A stretch of 64,000 nucleotides of DNA from Chelatococcus sp. HY11 (GCF_018398335.1 NZ_JAHBRX010000002.1:62001-126000), one strand, 5' to 3'; shown: positions 16,790 to 25,502, counted from the first letter of the stretch. Translations and numbers: made by a program. The notes: generated by a model from the sequence alone, not told the origin.

Positions 16790-18019
16790 ATGCCCGATAC
16801 AATCATCAAGATCGATCTCAACCAGTCGGCCTATGAAAATGACAAGGTTCACAACCGTTGGCATCCGGATATTCCGATGGTGGCGATGGTGAAGCCCGGC
16901 GATGATTTCATCGTCGAGACCTATGATTGGACGGGCGGTTTCATCAAGAACAACGACGACGCGTCCGATGTGCGTGATATTGATCTGTCGATCGTGCATT
17001 TCCTGTCGGGGCCGATCGGTGTCGAGGGTGCCGAGCCCGGTGATCTCCTTGTCGTCGATCTCCTCGATATCGGGGCCTTGCCGGAGAGCCAGTGGGGCTT
17101 CAACGGGTTCTTCTCCAAGAAGAACGGCGGCGGCTTCCTCACCGATCATTTCCCTGAGGCGCAGAAGTCGATCTGGGATTTCGAGGGCCTCTTCACGAAA
17201 TCGCGTCACGTCCCGGGCGTGCGGTACGCCGGCCTGATCCATCCGGGGCTCATCGGTTGCCTGCCCGACCCCAAACTGCTCGCTACCTGGAACGAGCGCG
17301 AGGTCGGCTTCATCAAGACAAATCCGGAGCGCGTGCCGCCGCTTGCCAACCCGCCCTTCGGGCCGACGGCCCATATGGGGCGGCTGAAGGGCGAGGCGAA
17401 GGCCAAGGCGGCGGCCGAGGGCGCGCGCACGGTGCCCCCGCGTGAGCACGGCGGCAATTGCGACATCAAGGATCTCTCGCGCGGCTCGAAGATCTTTTTC
17501 CCGGTCTATGTGCCGGGTGCCGGCCTTTCCATGGGCGACCTGCACTTCAGCCAGGGTGATGGCGAGATCACCTTTTGCGGCGCCATCGAGATGGCGGGAT
17601 GGGTGCATGTGAAGGTGGACCTCATCAAGGGCGGAATGGCGAAATACGGGATCAAGAACCCGATCTTCAAGCCGTCGCCGATCACGCCGAACTACAATGA
17701 CTACCTCATCTTCGAGGGCATTTCCGTCGACGAGCAGGGTGGCCAGCACTATCTCGATGTCCATGTCGCCTATCGGCAGGCCTGTCTCAACGCCATCGAA
17801 TACCTGAAGAAATTCGGATATTCCGGCGCGCAGGCCTATTCGATCCTCGGAACGGCTCCCGTCCAGGGCCACATCTCCGGCGTCGTCGATATTCCGAATG
17901 CTTGCGCAACCTTGTGGTTGCCGACGCAGATCTTCGACTTCGACATCAATCCGAGCGCATCCGGGCCGCAGAAATTCCTGGACGGCTCCGTCGATATGCC
18001 GCTCGCACCGGATCTGTGA
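16790..18019 (+). CDS. fmdA: Formamidase (acetamidase/formamidase family)
   Basis: This 409-residue protein matches FmdA in length and content: HNRWHPDIPMVAMVKPGDDF near residues 21-40, GPIGVEGAEPGDLLVVDLLDIG near 75, GRLKGEAKAKA, then HGGNCDIKDLSRGSKIFFPVYVPGA-like core (positions about 220-245) and MGDLHFSQGDGEITFCGAIE near 245-265. The enzyme hydrolyses formamide to formate and ammonia in the cytosol. The ATG at 16790 gives the standard MPDTIIKIDLNQS N-terminus after an AGGGAG site; a much longer frame upstream overlaps the ATPase gene and is rejected. It is the metabolic endpoint for solute imported by the upstream ABC system. Confidence 0.95.
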   Translation: MPDTIIKIDLNQSAYENDKVHNRWHPDIPMVAMVKPGDDFIVETYDWTGGFIKNNDDASDVRDIDLSIVHFLSGPIGVEGAEPGDLLVVDLLDIGALPESQWGFNGFFSKKNGGGFLTDHFPEAQKSIWDFEGLFTKSRHVPGVRYAGLIHPGLIGCLPDPKLLATWNEREVGFIKTNPERVPPLANPPFGPTAHMGRLKGEAKAKAAAEGARTVPPREHGGNCDIKDLSRGSKIFFPVYVPGAGLSMGDLHFSQGDGEITFCGAIEMAGWVHVKVDLIKGGMAKYGIKNPIFKPSPITPNYNDYLIFEGISVDEQGGQHYLDVHVAYRQACLNAIEYLKKFGYSGAQAYSILGTAPVQGHISGVVDIPNACATLWLPTQIFDFDINPSASGPQKFLDGSVDMPLAPDL

Positions 18020-18026
18020 GGCGCCC

Positions 18027-18389
18027 ATGCCTGTGTATGACTATGAATGCCATGCCTGCGGACCCTTCACCGCACTGCGGCCGATGGCGGACTTCGCGGC
18101 ACCTTGCGATTGCCCGGATTGCGGCGAGGAGGCACCGCGGGTCCTGCTGACCGCGCCCGCGATCGGCATGGCGAACCGGTCGTCACACCTTGCCCATGCC
18201 GCCAACGAACGCAGCGCACATGAACCGCGACGGTCGTCCGGGCATGGCGCGGGATGCGGATGCTGCTCCGGAAAATCCCTCGCGCTCAAGGGCCGGGGCG
18301 GAAAAGGAAGCGGTGCCGGCGAGGGGGTAAGCGCGGGACAGGCCGCCAAGTCCTTCCCGTCGGCCCGCCCGTGGATGATCAGTCACTGA
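18027..18389 (+). CDS. fmdB: FmdB-type zinc-ribbon protein
   Basis: This 120-residue protein starts MPVYDYECHACG, the FmdB/CxxC zinc-ribbon signature, with a C8-x2-C11 pair and a C29-x2-C32 pair that should bind one zinc ion. The C-terminal half is low complexity, rich in Gly, Ser and Lys, with a second cluster CGCC near residue 75. FmdB was named as a regulator of formamidase genes; its exact molecular role is not settled. The gene begins 7 bp after fmdA and is the last of the operon, followed by a terminator-like hairpin. Confidence 0.9.
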   Translation: MPVYDYECHACGPFTALRPMADFAAPCDCPDCGEEAPRVLLTAPAIGMANRSSHLAHAANERSAHEPRRSSGHGAGCGCCSGKSLALKGRGGKGSGAGEGVSAGQAAKSFPSARPWMISH

Positions 18390-18422
18390 TCGCAGTCGGC
18401 TTGCGCTCTGAAAAGCGATGAT

Positions 18423-18460
18423 AAGGAGCCGCCATGCCCGTCTGGGTGCGGCGGCTTCTT
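18423..18460 (+). terminator. Stem-loop after fmdB
   Basis: AAGGAGCCGCC at 18423-18433 pairs with GGCGGCTTCTT at 18450-18460 (11 bp with one G-T wobble, 16-nt loop), 33 bp after the fmdB stop and between converging genes. A real T-run is missing apart from TTCTT. The position supports an operon terminator, possibly bidirectional with the LysR gene. Confidence 0.55.
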
Positions 18461-18481
18461 GTCGAGGGGCATGACCGCGCT

Positions 18482-19420
18482 CTAGTCCCCGCGTGGAATG
18501 CGCATCCCCGTCGCCCGCATGCGGCCGATGACCTGGCGAAACCAGCGGTGCGTCGGCGCGTGATGCATGCGTTCATGCCAGAGCTGATAGAACTGGATAG
18601 GCGGATAGACGATTGGTGATGGAATGATCGCCAGTGGCAGGATGTTGGCGAAGTGTTCGGCAAAATGCCGGGTCACCGTGAAAACCAGGTCGGTGTCGAC
18701 GAGCAGATACGGGGCCATTGAAAAATAGGCGCTGACGACCCGTCGCTCGCGGACCGCCCGTATCACGCTGAGATGGGTTTCGACGACGCCACGGTGGGCA
18801 ATGGCATAGTCAGCCGGCACCACGTGATCGGCGGCGAGATAGGCATCGGCCGATGGTGGGTGCCGTGTGAAGTGATGATTGCGATCGACAAGGCAGACGA
18901 ACTCGTCCTCGAACAGGATGGAGCGGCGCAGGGAGGGCGGCGGCGCTGGCCAATTGCTGATGACGAGGTCGACTGTGCCGTTGGCGAGCGCGCCCTCGAA
19001 ATCGAAATCCGGGCCCAGGGCGCGCATGGTGAGACGTGCCAGCGGAGCGCGTCGCCGAAATTCCTGCATGACGCTGCTCAGCGTGAGCGGCAGAATCTGA
19101 TCGGGCAGGGCGATCGTGAAGGTCTGCTGGGTCGACGAGGGATCAAAATCCTCGGGATCGACGAGCAGGCCATCGAGTTCCTCGAGAACTTTCGCCGCCA
19201 TGCCCTGCAGAACGCGCGCCCGTTCCGTGAGAACCATGCCCCCCTGGCCACGCACGAGCAGCGGATCGCCGAACATCTCTCGGAGCTGCTTCAGGACGAG
19301 GCTGGTGGCCGGTTGCGACAGACGGAGCCGGCGCGCTGCCCGCGTGACGTTCCTTTCCTCGAATAGCACAGTGAGCACGTTGAGATGGAAAGCGCTGAGC
19401 GGGTTTTGCGGGTTGCGCAT
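18482..19420 (-). CDS. LysR-family transcriptional regulator
   Basis: This 312-residue protein has the LysR winged helix-turn-helix at the N-terminus (FEERNVTRAARRLRLSQPAT, residues about 20-39) and a type 2 periplasmic-binding-like effector domain (FTIALPDQILPLTL onward). The spacing and sequence of the HTH, together with FGDPLLVRGQGGMVLTERA, place it near the NodD/NahR/LinR side of the family, whose members often sense aromatic or other small organic acids. It diverges from the TRAP transporter genes across a 479-bp gap and is their likely regulator. Confidence 0.9.
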   Translation of the reverse strand: MRNPQNPLSAFHLNVLTVLFEERNVTRAARRLRLSQPATSLVLKQLREMFGDPLLVRGQGGMVLTERARVLQGMAAKVLEELDGLLVDPEDFDPSSTQQTFTIALPDQILPLTLSSVMQEFRRRAPLARLTMRALGPDFDFEGALANGTVDLVISNWPAPPPSLRRSILFEDEFVCLVDRNHHFTRHPPSADAYLAADHVVPADYAIAHRGVVETHLSVIRAVRERRVVSAYFSMAPYLLVDTDLVFTVTRHFAEHFANILPLAIIPSPIVYPPIQFYQLWHERMHHAPTHRWFRQVIGRMRATGMRIPRGD

Positions 19421-19899
19421 CGGCGTCCTCCGGCGGAATGGTCAGGCGGGAGTGTGGCAACTGCGTACTCATTCGACAATCCATATGGTCGTCGCAAATG
19501 CGCTTTCGCCGTCAGGGCGCCGGGACACGTTCGACATCGGCCTTGTTGTCGATTACGCCGGCTAGGGTAATCCCGCCATTTGCCCAATCGGTCAGCATGC
19601 GGCTGCGAATTGATCAATTGCTATGTGCAATGCTGGAATTCCTGTGGCGACTGACCATGGGCGTGGGATGCGGGCGTGGGCCGGCCCTTGGCCGTTTCTG
19701 CCGTAAACTGGTCGACGGCGACGCTGCATGGCGCGCGAAGCAGCCCGCTGCGACACCGTCAGATGGCCTGAGAGTGAGGTCGTCACGGCTTTTTCGATTA
19801 TTCGAAATTCCATATGACATATATTCAATTTTCCCGATGGGGCGAGGTCCCGCCCTTGCATGGCTCGTTGCGTGACCTGTCGCCACGTAGGAGCTCACC
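19421..19899. promoter_or_regulatory. LysR/TRAP divergent intergenic region with a 12-bp palindrome
   Basis: No convincing gene lies in these 479 bp. The region is richer in A+T toward the TRAP side, with TTCGATTATTCGAA near 19793 and TTCCATATGACATATATTC near 19807. A perfect 12-bp palindrome, AATTGATCAATT, sits at 19608-19619. LysR sites usually have T-N11-A symmetry, and several segments fit loosely, so I name only the palindrome. The promoter for the TRAP operon should lie between 19780 and 19880. Confidence 0.45.
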
Positions 19900-20952
19900 A
19901 TGAACCGCTTCTTTCGTCCGCTCGCTGTTCTCGCGCTCGTGGCATCGACGCCATTGGCGTCCGTCCAGTCCGCCAGCGCCGAGACCATCCGCTGGCTGAC
20001 CCAGACGCAACAGCAGAATGCCCAGTATCCGGTTGAGATTGGCGTCATCAATGCGCTAGGGTCGAAAGGCTTCACGATCCAGCGCAACGAATTCCAGGTG
20101 CTTGGGCTGAACCTCGCGGATGCGTTGCGCACGGCGAGTTCCGGCGCCTTTCAGGTGGTGACGACCCAGATCGGAAGCGTAGCCAAGGATGACCCGTTTC
20201 TCGAGGGCGTCGACCTCATCGGCGTCTCGACTGACATGGGCGAATTGCGCAAGGCCGTCGATGCCTACCGCGAGCCGTTCAATGCCCGGCTCGCGGAGCG
20301 CTTTGGCGTGAAGGCGTTGGCGATCTGGCCGTTCGGCCCGCAGGTGTTCTTCTGCAACCAGCCCATCAAGAGTCTCGCTGACCTCAAGGGGCAGAAGGTG
20401 CGTTCGTTTACCGCGTCCATGTCGAGCTTGCTGACCGATCTGGGCGCAACCCCGGTCACGCTGAGTTTCCCGGAGGTCTATTCCGCGCTTGAGCGCGGCG
20501 TCGCGTCCTGCGGCGTGACATCGCCGACATCGGCTAACACGGGCAAGTGGCCTGAGGTGACAAATCATCTGCTGCCGCTCTCGGTATCCGGTTCCGTGCA
20601 AGCCCACATCGTGAACCTTGACTGGTGGAACAAGCTCCCGGCCGATCGTCGCGCCGCGCTTGAAAGTGAATTCAAGGCCCTTGAGCAGGGGCTCTGGGAT
20701 CTGGCCGTCACCACCAACGACAAGGCGCTGGCCTGCAGCACGGGCGGCGAATGCGCGCCTGGGCTCTACATGCCCTACAAGATGACGCTTGTCACAGTTT
20801 CCGAGGCGGACAAGGGGAAGATCAAGCAGATCACGACGGACAAGATTCTCGGCGAGTGGGCCGGCCGCTGCGCATCGACTTTCCCCGACTGCGCCAAGGT
20901 CTGGAACGGCTCGATCGGCGCTGCCCTCGGCCTGAAGATTGCAGGCAAATAA
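19900..20952 (+). CDS. dctP: TRAP transporter periplasmic solute-binding protein (DctP type)
   Basis: This 350-residue protein has a signal peptide ending at SASA-ETIRW and DctP-family motifs: WPFGPQVFFCNQPIKSLADL near 145-165, LKGQKVRSFTASMSSLL, and FPEVYSALERGVASCGVTSP near residues 190-210. It delivers a carboxylate or related anion from the periplasm to the DctQM membrane complex encoded next. The cysteines in ACSTGGECAPG and CASTFPDCAK could form periplasmic disulfides. The gene heads the three-gene TRAP operon and faces the LysR regulator. Ligand unknown. Confidence 0.9.
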   Translation: MNRFFRPLAVLALVASTPLASVQSASAETIRWLTQTQQQNAQYPVEIGVINALGSKGFTIQRNEFQVLGLNLADALRTASSGAFQVVTTQIGSVAKDDPFLEGVDLIGVSTDMGELRKAVDAYREPFNARLAERFGVKALAIWPFGPQVFFCNQPIKSLADLKGQKVRSFTASMSSLLTDLGATPVTLSFPEVYSALERGVASCGVTSPTSANTGKWPEVTNHLLPLSVSGSVQAHIVNLDWWNKLPADRRAALESEFKALEQGLWDLAVTTNDKALACSTGGECAPGLYMPYKMTLVTVSEADKGKIKQITTDKILGEWAGRCASTFPDCAKVWNGSIGAALGLKIAGK

Positions 20953-21012
20953 CGGTCCCGCGCCCGCGTCGTCCCCGAAAGAGCCCCATGCCCTCCCACG
21001 ATCGGTTGGATC

Positions 21013-21648
21013 ATGACACGTTCTGATGATGGCACCTCACCCGGGGCGCCGCTGGAGCACAATCCCCTGGCGCTGTATTGCGAGCGGCCTGTTCGCTGGA
21101 TGCAGATCGCCATGGGATGGTGCCTGGTCGGCCTCTGTCTCGCGACCACCTATGAGATCATCGGGCGGCGGCTGTTCGGCGCGTCGCTGCAGGGGGTCAA
21201 CGAAATCGGCGCCTATCTGCTTGCGATTGCCAGCACATGGGGATTCTCGGCGGCGCTCCTGCAGAGAGCTCACGCGCGAGTCGATTTCCTGTTCCAGTAT
21301 TTCCCGCGGCCGGTGCAGACGCTACTCAATCTCATCGCCGCAATCTCGCTGTCGGCCCTTGCCATCTTCTCAGCCTGGCAGGGTTGGGGCGTGCTCTCGG
21401 ACACGCTGCGGTGGCAGGCGCATGCGGCGACGCCCCTGCAGACGCCCCTGTGGATCCCGCAGTCCCTGTGGCTGGCGGGCCTCGTCGTGTTCGCCGGACT
21501 GGCGACCGCCTGCGCCGCGCACGCCGCCATCCTCATCGTCAAGGATCCTGCCAGGCTCGATCTCTACTACGGACCCCCTTCGCTGAAGGAACAGATCGAG
21601 ATCGAGACCCAGGGCACGCTGCCGGCTGAAGAGGCGAGGGCGTTCTGA
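21013..21648 (+). CDS. dctQ: TRAP transporter small permease (DctQ type)
   Basis: This 211-residue protein has four membrane helices (near residues 30-50, 62-82, 95-118 and 145-170), as DctQ does, with the conserved-looking YEIIGRRLFGASLQGVNEIG segment after the first helix and RAHARVDFLFQYFPRP in the central loop. It stabilises the large permease in the TRAP complex. Its TGA overlaps the ATG of dctM in the sequence TGATG, so translation is coupled. DctQ proteins vary widely in sequence; topology and position carry the call. Confidence 0.9.
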   Translation: MTRSDDGTSPGAPLEHNPLALYCERPVRWMQIAMGWCLVGLCLATTYEIIGRRLFGASLQGVNEIGAYLLAIASTWGFSAALLQRAHARVDFLFQYFPRPVQTLLNLIAAISLSALAIFSAWQGWGVLSDTLRWQAHAATPLQTPLWIPQSLWLAGLVVFAGLATACAAHAAILIVKDPARLDLYYGPPSLKEQIEIETQGTLPAEEARAF

Positions 21649-22955
21649 TGATCTCCATAAGCGTCGTCGTCGCCGGCTTCATCGTCATGGTCGCCCTGCT
21701 GTTCCTGGGCCTCCATGTGGCGACCGCCCTTTTCCTCACCGCCGTCACCGCCATCGGCGCCTATTTCGATGGCGTGCATCTCAGAATGTACGGGAGCCAG
21801 CTTTGGAGCTCGATGGAGGATTATATCCTCCTGTCGATCCCGCTTTACATCCTTCTTGGCGAGATTCTGGTGCGCAGCGGGATGACCGACAAGATGTATG
21901 GCGCGCTGGCGCCCTGGCTCAATCGCCTGCCGGGAAGCTTGCTGCATACGAATATCGGCGCCTCCGCCATCTTCTCCGCGGTGTCGGGATCCTCCGTCTC
22001 GACCGCGGCCACGATCACCACCGTGGCCTTGCCCTCCTTCAAGAAGCGCAGCTATGACGAAAGGCTGGTGCTTGGGTCGATCGCCGCCGGCGCCTCGCTC
22101 GGCAATCTCATCCCGCCGGGTATCGCCTTCATCATTTACGCCTCGCTGACCAATACCTCGGTCGGACAGCTTTATGCGGCTGCCATGCTGCCGAGCCTCA
22201 TCCTGACGCTGCTGTTCATGGCCGTCATCGCCGCACTCTGCCTGGCGAGGCCGGAACTCGCCGGGGCAAAGGAGCCTTACGTGCCCTTCGCGGAGCGCCT
22301 CAGGCGCCTCGTCGATCTCGCGGGTCCGCTGGTCGTCTTCGCGATCATCATGGGCTCAGTCTATACGGGCTGGGCGACGGTGACGGAATCGGCCGCGTTG
22401 GCCGTTGTCGCCACCATGGCGATGGCGGTATTCCAGAGGCGGCTCACCATTCGCATGTTGCATGAAGCCTTCGTCGCGACAGCGAGCCTGACAGCGATCA
22501 CCATGTTGATCCTGGCGGTGGCGTTCTACCTGAACTACGCGCTCGGCCTCCTCGGGATTACGCAAACGCTCAGCAATTGGGTTGGGAGCCTGAATGCCGA
22601 TCCGCTGGTGCTCAAGTGGATCCTCGCGATCTTCTATCTCCTCCTTGGTGTATTCTTCGAGACGTTGCCGATGATGGTCGGAACGGTGCCGGTGTTGTTT
22701 CCGATAGTCGTCGCTGCCGGGATCGATCCCGTCTGGTTCGGCGTCTTCATCGTGCTGATGTGCGAGATGTCGCTGTTGAGCCCGCCGGTGGGCATGACCC
22801 TCTACGTCATCCAGACTGTGCGGCGAGAGGGCAATATCGGTACCGTGTTCGCTGGCACGATCCCGTTCGTCGGCGCGATGATGGTGATGACCGCGCTGCT
22901 GATCCATTTTCCGCAGATGGCGAACTGGGCCATCGCCGCCCTGCCGCGCCAGTGA
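21648..22955 (+). CDS. dctM: TRAP transporter large permease (DctM type)
   Basis: This 435-residue protein has about twelve helices and DctM motifs: YILLSIPLYILLGEILVRSG near 60, GASAIFSAVSGSSVSTAATI near 105-125, GSIAAGASLGNLIPPGIAFI near 140-160, and the matching second half with FETLPMMVGTVPVLFPIV near 345. It is the sodium-coupled transport subunit that accepts ligand from the DctP protein. It is the last gene of the operon; a repeat element begins 31 bp after its stop. Confidence 0.95.
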   Translation: MISISVVVAGFIVMVALLFLGLHVATALFLTAVTAIGAYFDGVHLRMYGSQLWSSMEDYILLSIPLYILLGEILVRSGMTDKMYGALAPWLNRLPGSLLHTNIGASAIFSAVSGSSVSTAATITTVALPSFKKRSYDERLVLGSIAAGASLGNLIPPGIAFIIYASLTNTSVGQLYAAAMLPSLILTLLFMAVIAALCLARPELAGAKEPYVPFAERLRRLVDLAGPLVVFAIIMGSVYTGWATVTESAALAVVATMAMAVFQRRLTIRMLHEAFVATASLTAITMLILAVAFYLNYALGLLGITQTLSNWVGSLNADPLVLKWILAIFYLLLGVFFETLPMMVGTVPVLFPIVVAAGIDPVWFGVFIVLMCEMSLLSPPVGMTLYVIQTVRREGNIGTVFAGTIPFVGAMMVMTALLIHFPQMANWAIAALPRQ

Positions 22956-22986
22956 AGTCTTGGGCTCAGGACATGGCCTAGGGGCA

Positions 22987-23126
22987 ATCGACATTCAAGT
23001 GTTGCCCAAGACATACCACCGTCATCACCGGGCTTGTCCCGGTGGTCCCGATAGCAAAGGCGCCTCGATCCATCGGGATGGCCGGGACGAGCCTGGCCAT
23101 GACAGCCGAGAGTGCTGAATGTCGAT
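22987..23126. repeat. 140-bp palindromic intergenic element (RIME/MITE-like)
   Basis: The segment is bounded by perfect 11-bp inverted ends, ATCGACATTCA at 22987-22997 and TGAATGTCGAT at 23116-23126. Inside, 32-nt arms at 23021-23052 and 23072-23103 are imperfect reverse complements (about 24 of 32 matching) with cores GGGCTTGTCCCGG and CCGGGACGAGCC. This resembles the extragenic palindromic repeats spread through many alphaproteobacterial genomes. It codes for nothing visible and could also act as a terminator after dctM. Confidence 0.7.
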
Positions 23127-23367
23127 AGAACCTAGGCCTTTGTATCCCGTGAGTGTTGCGCGAACCGGTTACCTTCTCGCGCGACAATGTTCCACATAGT
23201 CCTCGCGCTCGACACAGGCGGGGCTGACCGCACGAGCGTTTCATGCCTGCCCTGGCGCGTGCCAGGACGCCCCTGTCCACACGCGCTCATATTTCCGCAG
23301 GATGCCGCTCAACGGTGGCGAAGGTTTCTCAGCGCCATGCGCACACTAATCCCTGGAAAGATCTGAC

Positions 23368-23898
23368 ATGCCACCACCATTCCCAGCGATTGCCGCGCCC
23401 AATGCGCAGACTTTCGTGTCCATGTTTGGCGACCTCTTTGAGCATTCGCCGTGGGTGGCGGCGCGCGCGTGGCGCCCGGAAGGCTTCCCCGATGCTGTCA
23501 GCATGATCGAGACAATGATGCAAGTCGTTGCAGCCGCGACCGCAGAGGAGCAACTCAGCCTGCTGCGTGCTCATCCCGAGCTCGCCGGCGAGGCAGCACT
23601 CGCGGGGGCATTGACGCCTGAATCCGAATACGAACAGGCAAGCGCCGGGCTGGACCGGCTGGAGCCCCAGGAGATCGAGGCCGTCCGCAGGCTGAACGCG
23701 GCCTATCGGGAACGACACGGATTTCCGTTCATCCTCTGCGTACGCCACTATACCAAACGAGACATCCTCTCTGAACTCGAGCGGCGCACGTCACGCAGCA
23801 CCGAGCGTGAGCATCATGAGGCGCTTGCCCAGGTCGCGTGCATCGCCGTCGAGCGCCTGGAGAAGCGACTTCAGCATATCAAGCAGCACGACCTGTGA
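23368..23898 (+). CDS. uraD: 2-oxo-4-hydroxy-4-carboxy-5-ureidoimidazoline (OHCU) decarboxylase
   Basis: This 176-residue protein has the OHCU decarboxylase landmarks: RAHPELAGEAALAGALTPES with catalytic-type His69, and FPFILCVRHYTKRDILSELE near residues 125-145. UraD decarboxylates OHCU to S-allantoin in urate breakdown. It is alone here: no uricase, hydroxyisourate hydrolase or allantoinase gene is beside it, unlike the usual purine catabolic clusters. A site GGAAAGATCTGAC precedes the ATG. It is followed on the opposite strand by the LacI gene. Confidence 0.92.
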   Translation: MPPPFPAIAAPNAQTFVSMFGDLFEHSPWVAARAWRPEGFPDAVSMIETMMQVVAAATAEEQLSLLRAHPELAGEAALAGALTPESEYEQASAGLDRLEPQEIEAVRRLNAAYRERHGFPFILCVRHYTKRDILSELERRTSRSTEREHHEALAQVACIAVERLEKRLQHIKQHDL

Positions 23899-23990
23899 GC
23901 ATCATGTCATGTCATCGCCCGGTGTGAGCGCTCAAGGCGCGGGGACCAAGAGGAATGCCCCCTTCGTGCCCCATCCGCCTCTCGGCGAGG

Positions 23991-25094
23991 TCAAGTCGTC
24001 GTGCCTATCATGAGTTCGGTCGGTAGGGTGATCGCGCGGCTGTCGAAGGCGCCGGTTTCGATCCGTTTGACCATGTGATAGGCGCCGAGCTGGCCAAGCT
24101 CGAAGGCTGGCGAGCGCACGGTCGTCAGGCGGGTGCCGAAATAGTCGATGAAATCCAGGCCGTTGAACCCAGCCACCATGACGTCCTCGGGAATGCGAAG
24201 CTGGCGACGTGTCAAAAGGCGATGCGTGGCGATCGCCATCTGGTCATTGCCGGCGAAGATGGCGTCGAAGCGCGCATGCGAGGCCATGAAGCCCTCAACC
24301 GCGCCTTGGGTGGCCGCGGCCGATTCGTCGGTCGACGTCAGCACAGTCATTCTGGTACGGGCGCCGGACGCCTCGATGAAGTGGCGCGCTCCGGCGACAC
24401 GCGCCGACATGGCGGGCCAGTCCAGCTCCGGTACGACCGCGACGACATGCCGGGCACCGCGTTGCACCAGGTGCTCACAGACTACCCGGCCACCGTCAAA
24501 GTCGTCCTGCCGCAACGAGCAGATGTCGCCGTCGGGATCGGGTTGGGGTTGCTGGAACATGACGATCGGCTGGCGCATGGCTTTTAGAGTTGCCCGGAAC
24601 GCTGTACTCGCCATGAAGTTGCCGGACATGAGCACGCAGAGGCCGTCGGTCTGCAGCTGCTGGACGAGCGAGGCTGTCGCCAGTTCGTCCACATGCAGGC
24701 CCTGCAGGACCAGGGAATACCCGCGCTGGTTGAGGCCGGCGCACAGCCCGTCCAGCAAACTGGTAATATAGGGGTCCGCTAGAAAACGGCGTCCGGTTTG
24801 GACCACGAGCATGCCGACTGCCATCCGCCGATCCGTTCGCAACGAGCGAGCCGCAATGTCCGGCCGATAATTCGCGCGCTCGATGGCTTCAAGCACACGG
24901 TCGCGGGTCTCTTCATTGTAGCCCCGAAGTGTGCCATTGACGACATTAGAGACGGTCATTGGCGAAACGCCTGCCAAGCGCGCCACGTCCTTGAGGGTTG
25001 ACCGGCGCCGAGGCCGCGCCACGAGAGACGAGGCCTCGTCGGCCGGGTTCCTGCTCACGCTGTCACGACGGGCCATAGCTGTCCGGTTTTGCAT
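23991..25094 (-). CDS. LacI-family transcriptional regulator
   Basis: This 367-residue protein has a LacI helix-turn-helix preceded by a basic tail (STLKDVARLAGVSPMTVSNV, residues about 32-51) and a periplasmic-binding-like effector domain ending with PEDVMVAGFNGLDFIDYFG and TTVRSPAFELGQLGA. The start at 25094 is preceded by AGGCGACCGG; an ATG at 25076 and an upstream one at 25163 are also open. It diverges from a seven-gene operon, and several ACGT-centred palindromes between the two are its likely operators. The effector is unknown. Confidence 0.9.
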   Translation of the reverse strand: MQNRTAMARRDSVSRNPADEASSLVARPRRRSTLKDVARLAGVSPMTVSNVVNGTLRGYNEETRDRVLEAIERANYRPDIAARSLRTDRRMAVGMLVVQTGRRFLADPYITSLLDGLCAGLNQRGYSLVLQGLHVDELATASLVQQLQTDGLCVLMSGNFMASTAFRATLKAMRQPIVMFQQPQPDPDGDICSLRQDDFDGGRVVCEHLVQRGARHVVAVVPELDWPAMSARVAGARHFIEASGARTRMTVLTSTDESAAATQGAVEGFMASHARFDAIFAGNDQMAIATHRLLTRRQLRIPEDVMVAGFNGLDFIDYFGTRLTTVRSPAFELGQLGAYHMVKRIETGAFDSRAITLPTELMIGTTT

Positions 25095-25121
25095 CCGGTC
25101 GCCTGTCGCCGGATAGGATGA

Positions 25122-25451
25122 TGTTACGTTAAATTTATTTCTGGATCGCGGCAAGCGGAACACCGCCGGAAATTCCGAAGTTGTTGCCGACTATCTGGGG
25201 AAATCGTTGGATTCCCGCGAGATTGCGTGGCTCGCCCATCGGAAGGCGCCAAAGTTTGGCGGGCCACAGGATAGGCGTTGACTTAACGTTAAATCATCGC
25301 TTATGGTGGCGATAACCAGAGCGGACAGCAAAGCGACCCTCAGAGGCGGCCCCGAGAACGGCCAGACGAGTTCACAGCGACCGAAGACAGTTGATCCGTT
25401 GCGACGATGCGCAACGTTGCATGATTTTGTCCCCAGTACTGTAACGTAACA
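25122..25451. promoter_or_regulatory. LacI/aminotransferase divergent region with ACGT-centred palindromes
   Basis: Four symmetrical sites share an ACGT centre: TGTTACGTTAAA at 25122-25133, CTTAACGTTAAA at 25282-25293 (perfect TTAACGTTAA core), GCAACGTTGC at 25411-25420 and TGTAACGTAACA at 25440-25451. Centres are about 160, 128 and 30 bp apart. Such spacing would allow DNA looping by a tetrameric LacI protein. Assignment to this regulator is inference. Confidence 0.6.
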
Positions 25452-25456
25452 CCAAC

Positions 25457-25480
25457 GGCCACGTATTCGCTTACGTGGCC
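25457..25480. promoter_or_regulatory. Perfect 9-bp inverted repeat just before the aminotransferase gene
   Basis: GGCCACGTA at 25457-25465 and TACGTGGCC at 25472-25480 flank the spacer TTCGCT, ending 22 bp before the ATG at 25503. It could be an operator or a 5'-UTR hairpin close to the ribosome-binding site. Sequence alone does not decide between the two. Confidence 0.5.
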
Positions 25481-25502
25481 TACGGACAATCAGGAATACC
25501 AG

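Noticed and set aside
19438-19875. Possible 145-codon gene in the LysR/TRAP gap
   Set aside because: No ribosome-binding site, no known motif, and it crosses the likely promoter region of both flanking genes.
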